A stretch of DNA of 64,000 bases from Methylobacterium oryzae (GTDB lineage Bacteria; Pseudomonadota; Alphaproteobacteria; Rhizobiales; Beijerinckiaceae), in NCBI RefSeq assembly GCF_021398735.1, contig NZ_CP090350.1:1-64000 (forward strand). The letters are read 5' to 3'. How positions within the stretch are numbered: position 1 is the first letter of the stretch; each line of letters opens with the position of its first letter. Both the position numbers and the translations under genes were made by a program. Shown here in pieces: positions 59,681 to 64,000 of this stretch. The notes below the pieces were generated by a model. It worked only from the letters and a program-made list of their open reading frames with translations, made no database searches and was not told the origin of the DNA.

Positions 59681-60685
59681 TCAGCTGCCCGCCTTGTCGT
59701 GGACGCCCGCGAAGAACAGGTCCTTCCAGCTCTCCGGCCGGCGACGGATCGTGCCGGTGCGGGCCATGAAGTCGGCGACCTTTCCGACCGCCCGGGGCGT
59801 CGCCGTGAAGGAGACCTGCGGGTCCTTCAGGATCTCGGTGATCAGCCCGACATCGCTCCCGTTGCGGGCGAGCCGCACGTAGGCGCGCGCCGCCTCCGAC
59901 GGATCGGCCGTGATCGCGGCGAGCGCGTCGTCCAGGGCGGCGTTGAAAGCCGCGACGACACGGGGATTGGCGCCCGCGAAGGCCGAGGACGCCCAGACGA
60001 CGTTGAAGGTCGAGGGTTCGCCCAGCACGTCGAAGCTGTTCAGCACCGTGCGGATGCCGGGCCGGCGCAGCTCCAGCTCCTGGATCGGCGCGGCGGTGAA
60101 ATGGGCCGTCACCTCGCTGCCCCCGAGGAGCGCCGCCATGCCGTCGGGATGGGAGAGGGTGACGGTGAGCCGGTCGAGGTCGTTGCGGCGGCCTGCGCCG
60201 AGCTCCTTCTCGGCGGCCATCTGCAGGAACATCGCCTGGACCGAGACCTTCACGGCGGGGAGCGCGATCTTGTCCCGGTCGGTGAAGTCGGCGAGCCGGT
60301 GCACCTTCGGATTGCTGGTGTTCATCAGGAGCGGCATGCTGTTCATCGCCGCCACGCCCTTCACCGCCATGGCGGTGCCCTCGGTCTTCGACCAGAGCAG
60401 CACGAGGGGCGGCACGCCGCCGGCCGCGAACTGGATCGTCCCGGAGAGCAGGGCGTCGTTCATCGCCGCCCCGCCCGCGAGGGTGAGGTAGCGCGCCTGG
60501 AGCCCCGCCACGCCGCGGGCGGCCGCGGCCTTCTGGAGCAGGCCCTGCTCCTCCATCAGCATCAGCGGCAGGTGGCCGAGGCTCGGCTGGCGGGCGATCG
60601 CCACCGCGCCGACCTCGTCGGCCCGCCCCGGGACGGGACTCGCCAGGAACGCCGCTGCCCCGGCCAGAACGTCGCGTCTGCGCAT
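59681..60685 (-). CDS. ABC-type solute-binding protein (NMT1/SsuA-like)
   Basis: 334 residues from the ATG at 60685 with AAGGAGG upstream. Signal peptide at 1-22 (RRDVLAGAAAFLASPVPGRA), with a twin Arg. Periplasmic-binding fold of the NMT1/taurine-nitrate type: ARQPSLGHLPLMLMEEQGLL and LLSGTIQFAAGGVPPLV. It is the third gene of a flavoprotein-ThDP enzyme-binding protein unit, separated by a REP-like element. No permease or ATPase gene lies in the window after it. The ligand is unknown; organosulfonates or aromatic acids are typical of the family. Confidence 0.88.
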   Translation of the reverse strand: MRRRDVLAGAAAFLASPVPGRADEVGAVAIARQPSLGHLPLMLMEEQGLLQKAAAARGVAGLQARYLTLAGGAAMNDALLSGTIQFAAGGVPPLVLLWSKTEGTAMAVKGVAAMNSMPLLMNTSNPKVHRLADFTDRDKIALPAVKVSVQAMFLQMAAEKELGAGRRNDLDRLTVTLSHPDGMAALLGGSEVTAHFTAAPIQELELRRPGIRTVLNSFDVLGEPSTFNVVWASSAFAGANPRVVAAFNAALDDALAAITADPSEAARAYVRLARNGSDVGLITEILKDPQVSFTATPRAVGKVADFMARTGTIRRRPESWKDLFFAGVHDKAGS

Positions 60686-60747
60686 GATTCCCCTCCTTGA
60701 GCCCAAGGTCCACGACCGTCGCGCCGGCGCACGTGGCGGGCGCGACC

Positions 60748-60894
60748 TGCCCCCTCTCCCGAGCGGGAGAGGGTTGGGGTGAGGGATGAGAAGGTTCAGG
60801 ATTAAGCCCGCCCTCGAACCGCCTACGCGGTGCGCCTCGTCCGGATAGGTCTCATCCCTCACCCTGTCCCTCTCCCGCCCGGGAGAGGGGACCC
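60748..60894. repeat. REP-like inverted pair of GGGAGAGGG palindromes
   Basis: Element 1 (about 60748-60790) holds CCCTCTCCCGAGCGGGAGAG, then GGGTGAGGGATGAG; element 2 (about 60851-60894) is the same in reverse. Each contains its own palindrome, and the two can pair with each other around ~60 bases. This is typical of intergenic REP/BIME elements common in proteobacteria. It separates the ThDP enzyme gene from the binding-protein gene. Confidence 0.8.
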
Positions 60895-60944
60895 GCGCCT
60901 CATTCGGCAAGACGGCGTCGCCGTCATGTATCGTGCTCGCCCCC

Positions 60945-62570
60945 TCAGCCGGGGCGGCGGATCACCGGCGCCGCCACGCTCGCGATCATCACGTTGATGC
61001 AGGCCGGCAGGCCGCTGGCCTGGGCCGCCTCCAGCGCCGCCGGAAGCTCGGCCGCCTCGGTCACCAGCGCCCCGAAGCCGCCGAGGGCCTGGACGACCGC
61101 GTCGTAGCGGGTCGGGAGCAGGTCGCAGTGGCGCGTCCGCTCGGGGCCGTAGCTGCGCAGCTGGATCTGGTGCTCGGCGTTCCAGCGCGCGTCGTTGCCG
61201 ACCACCGCGACGAACGGGATTCGATAGCGCACGGCGGTGTCGAACTCGGCCATGTGGAAGCCGAAGGTGCCGTCGCCCAGCACCGCGACCACGGGGGCAC
61301 CGGGGCGCTCCAGCGCGGCGGCGATCGCGAAGGGGATCGACGCGCCGATCGTGCCCGAGACGCCGTTGATCAGCCGGCGCCCGGCGCGGACCAGGGCCTG
61401 CGGCCACTGCCCGATCTCGCCGCCGTCGCAGATCAGCGTGCCGTCGGGGTGGCGTTCCAGGAAGGCGTCGACCGCCCGGCACAGCTCCACCGGGTGCAGG
61501 CGCGCACCACCCCCGCGCAGCTCCGCCCAGGCGGGCGGCCGGTAGGCGAGGGCGGCCCGCGCCTCCCGGTGCCAGGCCTCCCGGCGGGGGAGGGCGGTGG
61601 CGCGCGCGGTCAGCGCCGCCAGCACCGGCCGCGGATCGGCGAGGCCCGAGACGGCGAGGCGGTCGGCCGGCGCGCGGGCCAACAGCGCCGGATCGGGATC
61701 GACGACGGCGAAGCGGCAGTCGGGCGCGAGGGCGGGCGCCGCGCCGAAGCGCAGGGTGAAGTCGAGCGGCTTGCCGAGGAGCACGAGGAGATCGGTCCGC
61801 GCCAGGATCTCCGCGAAGGCGCCGAGCGCCGGATCGTTGATCCCGCGCGGGCTCTCCATGCCGACGACCGGCAGGCCGAGAGTTTCTTCCAGCGTTGCCA
61901 TGGCAGCCCGGCCGGAGGCGTCGCACAGGGCCGGGCCGCAGGCGATCAGCGGCCGTTCCGCCCCCGCGAGGGCAGCGAGGAGATCGGCCACGAGATCCGG
62001 CGCCGGCTCGGCGATCCGGATGGCGGCCGCGGCCCGGTCCGGGATCCGCACCGAGGCGGCGGGGACGGCCGTCTCTAGCAGGTCGACCGGCAGGCTCAGA
62101 TGGACCGGGCCGGGCCGCCCCTCCCGGGCGATCCGGAAGGCCCGGGCGAGGTCCGGCCCGAGGGCGGCGACCGACCCGGCGGTCCAGGCGGCCTTGGTCA
62201 TCGGCCGGGCGATGTCGGCCTGGGCCAGTTCCTGGAAGGCGCCGCGCCCGAGCTCCGACAGGCCCGCATGGCCGGAGAGCAGCAGCACGGGCGACTCGGC
62301 CGCGAGCGCCGTGGTGAGCGCCGCCGCGCCGTTGGTGTGGCCCTGCCCACCGGTCACCAGGGCGACGCCGACCTCGCCGGTCAGCCGGCCCCAGGCGTCG
62401 GCCATGTGGACGCAGGCCGCCTCCTGGCGGGTGTGGATGAGGCTGATCCCGGTCTCCAGCAGGGCGTCGAAGACCGGCATGATGTGGTTGCCCGACAGGG
62501 TGAAGATCCGGGTGACGCCGAGCGCCTCCAGGGTCCGGGCCACGATGTCGGCGCCGCGCAGGGTCTGCAT
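60945..62570 (-). CDS. ThDP-dependent enzyme, acetolactate-synthase family
   Basis: 541 residues from the ATG at 62570 (GGAG upstream). Three-domain ThDP fold: the catalytic Glu in HTRQEAACVHMADAWGRLTG (about residue 48), a central domain, and the cofactor loop VVAVLGDGTFGFHMAEFDTA with the Asn in VVGNDARWN. The group includes acetolactate synthase, oxalyl-CoA and sulfopyruvate/sulfoacetaldehyde enzymes. No small subunit is present. It lies 13 bases after the flavoprotein gene, so the two are probably made together. The reaction is not assigned; given the neighbours, a decarboxylase or lyase of a keto acid is plausible. Confidence 0.87.
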   Translation of the reverse strand: MQTLRGADIVARTLEALGVTRIFTLSGNHIMPVFDALLETGISLIHTRQEAACVHMADAWGRLTGEVGVALVTGGQGHTNGAAALTTALAAESPVLLLSGHAGLSELGRGAFQELAQADIARPMTKAAWTAGSVAALGPDLARAFRIAREGRPGPVHLSLPVDLLETAVPAASVRIPDRAAAAIRIAEPAPDLVADLLAALAGAERPLIACGPALCDASGRAAMATLEETLGLPVVGMESPRGINDPALGAFAEILARTDLLVLLGKPLDFTLRFGAAPALAPDCRFAVVDPDPALLARAPADRLAVSGLADPRPVLAALTARATALPRREAWHREARAALAYRPPAWAELRGGGARLHPVELCRAVDAFLERHPDGTLICDGGEIGQWPQALVRAGRRLINGVSGTIGASIPFAIAAALERPGAPVVAVLGDGTFGFHMAEFDTAVRYRIPFVAVVGNDARWNAEHQIQLRSYGPERTRHCDLLPTRYDAVVQALGGFGALVTEAAELPAALEAAQASGLPACINVMIASVAAPVIRRPG

Positions 62571-62583
62571 GGACGGGCTCTCC

Positions 62584-64000
62584 TCAGGCGGCGGCGTCGA
62601 GGAGCGAGCCGCCGGGCCGCACATGCGTGAAGTGCACCGGCTCCATCGCGAGGTCGAGCGCCCCGCCGCGCTGGCGGACCACGGTGAAGTGCGAGGTCGC
62701 GAGGTCCGAGGCCTCCGGGAAATCCTCGCGGAAATGGGCGCCGCGGCTGTCGGTGCGGGCGAGCGCCGCCCGGGCGACCGCCTGGGAGACCAGCACGAGG
62801 TTCTCGAGGTTCAGCCGGTCCATCCAGGTCAGCGCGTAGCGGCGGTCGCCGTCCGGCGCGCCGGCCCGGGCGACCGCGTCGGAGAGCCCGTCGAGGGTGG
62901 CGAGCGCCCGGGTCAGCCCGGCCGCGTCCCGCAGGATGCCGACATCGGCCCACATCGTCTCGTAGAGCGCCTCGCGGATCTCCGGCAGCGACTCCGCCGG
63001 CCGGCCGAGCGGGCCGTAGGCGCGGGCGAGGCCCGCCTCGATGGCGGCGGGATCGGGCTCGGCGAGGCGGCCCTCGCGCGTCACGGCCCGCGCCATGGAC
63101 TGGCCGGCCAGCCCCCCGAACACCGTGGAGTTCGCAACGCCGTTGCCGCCCAGCCGGTTCGCCCCGTGGACGCCGCCGGTATCCTCGCCGGCAGCGTAAA
63201 GGCGCGGCAGCGCGGTGGTGCAGTCGACCGCGAACTGGAGGCCGCCCATCATGTAGTGGGCCGTGGGGATGACCTCGACGAGCCCGCCCGCGAGGTCGAA
63301 GCCGCAATCGGCGCAGCGCTCGACCATGCCCTTGAACCGGCGGCGCACGTCCTCGGGGCCGAGATGGCTCATCTGGATGTGCACGCCCCCGCTCGGCGTG
63401 GCGAAGCCGTCGCGCAGCCGCCGCATGATCGAGCGGCTGACCACGTCCCGGGTCGCGCGCTCGGCCCGCGGATCGTAGGCCTCCATGAAGCGCTGGCCGG
63501 TGGAATCGAGGAGCCAGCCGCCGGCTCCGCGCAGGCCCTCCTCCAGCACCGTCCCGGTCATGCGGGTGCCGGCGCCGGCGAGCAGCCCGGTCGGGTGGAA
63601 CTGCACCATCTCCATGTCGCGCAACGGCAGCCCGGCGCGCAGAGCCATGGCGAGACCGTCGCAGGACTTGTCGCCCGACGGCGTGTGGTACTTGTACATG
63701 GTCGGCCCGCCGCCGGTGGCGAGCAGCACGGCCTTCGCCCGCACCAGCTTCGGTTCGCCGGTGCGCATGTCGAGCATCAGCACGCCCGCCAGCCCCGAGC
63801 CGTCCCGGGCCGGGATCAGTTCCAGGGCGCGGTGGTCCTCCAGGCGGTGCACGTCCCGGCGCCAGACCTGCTCGGACAGGCGGTTGATGATCTCGATGCC
63901 GGTCAGGTCGCCCTTGTGCACCGTCCGGTCGAAGGTCTGGCCCGCGAAGGCCTTCTGGTGGACGCTGCCGTCCGGGTTGCGGTCGAAGAAGCAGCCGAGC
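62584..64000 (-). CDS. FAD-binding fumarate-reductase/succinate-dehydrogenase-type flavoprotein (N-terminus outside window)
   Basis: The frame is open to the right edge, so only the C-terminal ~472 residues are seen; the GTG at 63921 is internal. Motifs of the FrdA/SdhA/NadB family: AVLLATGGGPTMYKYHTPSG, MEMVQFHPTGLLAGAG (substrate-side HPTG), VIPTAHYMMGGLQF, and AAGEDTGGVHGANRLGGNG. Such proteins oxidise or reduce a dicarboxylate-like substrate with bound FAD. Two Cys (ERCADCG) lie in an unusual loop. It is first in the unit with the ThDP enzyme and the solute-binding protein; no iron-sulfur subunit is visible. The substrate is unknown. Confidence 0.88.
   Translation of the reverse strand, partial: LGCFFDRNPDGSVHQKAFAGQTFDRTVHKGDLTGIEIINRLSEQVWRRDVHRLEDHRALELIPARDGSGLAGVLMLDMRTGEPKLVRAKAVLLATGGGPTMYKYHTPSGDKSCDGLAMALRAGLPLRDMEMVQFHPTGLLAGAGTRMTGTVLEEGLRGAGGWLLDSTGQRFMEAYDPRAERATRDVVSRSIMRRLRDGFATPSGGVHIQMSHLGPEDVRRRFKGMVERCADCGFDLAGGLVEVIPTAHYMMGGLQFAVDCTTALPRLYAAGEDTGGVHGANRLGGNGVANSTVFGGLAGQSMARAVTREGRLAEPDPAAIEAGLARAYGPLGRPAESLPEIREALYETMWADVGILRDAAGLTRALATLDGLSDAVARAGAPDGDRRYALTWMDRLNLENLVLVSQAVARAALARTDSRGAHFREDFPEASDLATSHFTVVRQRGGALDLAMEPVHFTHVRPGGSLLDAAA

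Noticed and set aside
1..64000. tRNA, rRNA, CRISPR array, phage or plasmid-replication genes
   Set aside because: None recognised by eye on either strand; a covariance-model search for RNAs would be needed to be sure about tRNAs.

Overview
The window reads as chromosomal or large-replicon DNA of a very GC-rich alphaproteobacterium. GC-rich codon use, the gene families (FUSC/DUF1656/HlyD efflux, MASE1-GGDEF, DUF1127, FecI/FecR, sulfolactate metabolism) and REP-like GGGAGAGGG palindromes fit a Methylobacterium/Methylorubrum-like organism. This assignment is inference; no rRNA or other marker gene is present.

Layout. 1-7 kb: the end of a GntR/FCD regulator, a tiny membrane protein, a lysozyme-like/peptidoglycan-binding protein, a cytochrome P450 with its upstream LuxR-type regulator, and a RoxA-like dihaem cytochrome. 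7-12 kb: a large patatin-like protein whose catalytic residues flank a polytopic membrane block, two small proteins (48-aa protein, zinc-ribbon), a PAP2 phosphatase and a DUF1127 protein. 12.5-17.2 kb: a MarR-controlled aromatic-acid-efflux-type operon (FUSC, DUF1656, HlyD) plus a VOC dioxygenase. 17.4-19 kb: a YeeE/YedE pair with a BigR/SqrR-like ArsR repressor; a shared 22-bp motif lies before both transcription units. 19.5-26 kb: a giant glycine-rich autotransporter. 26-33 kb: a lower-GC, patchy accessory stretch with an FAD monooxygenase, a lipase fragment, an IS3-type remnant, exported proteins of unknown function and an ABC exporter. 33-37 kb: an ECF sigma factor, a FecR-type anti-sigma factor and an autotransporter barrel with no signal peptide, joined by a duplicated 29-bp sequence. 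37-49 kb: a GAF-PAS-GGDEF protein, a metallophosphoesterase, a HAD hydrolase, a DSD1-type PLP enzyme with divergent LysR, an L,D-transpeptidase, and an RpfF-type DSF synthase between a MASE1-GGDEF protein and a membrane PAS-GGDEF-EAL protein.

49.8-59.7 kb is a nearly complete sulfolactate catabolic locus. The minus-strand run is suyA-suyB-dctA-like-slcC-comC-gntR-sorA-sorB-yeiH. SlcC and ComC would interconvert the sulfolactate enantiomers through sulfopyruvate. SuyAB would cleave (R)-sulfolactate to pyruvate and sulfite. SorAB would oxidise sulfite to sulfate in the periplasm, and YeiH and a divergent TSUP protein are candidate exporters. Two TCTTATATAAGA palindromes sit between suyA and the TSUP gene and are likely operators for the GntR/UTRA regulator. 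59.7-64 kb: an operon for a flavoprotein (cut by the window edge), a ThDP-dependent enzyme and a solute-binding protein, whose substrate is unknown.

Most promising for follow-up: the DSF synthase/c-di-GMP cluster, the sulfolactate regulon with its palindromes and a DctA-type transporter, the FecI-FecR-autotransporter junction, and the split patatin membrane protein.
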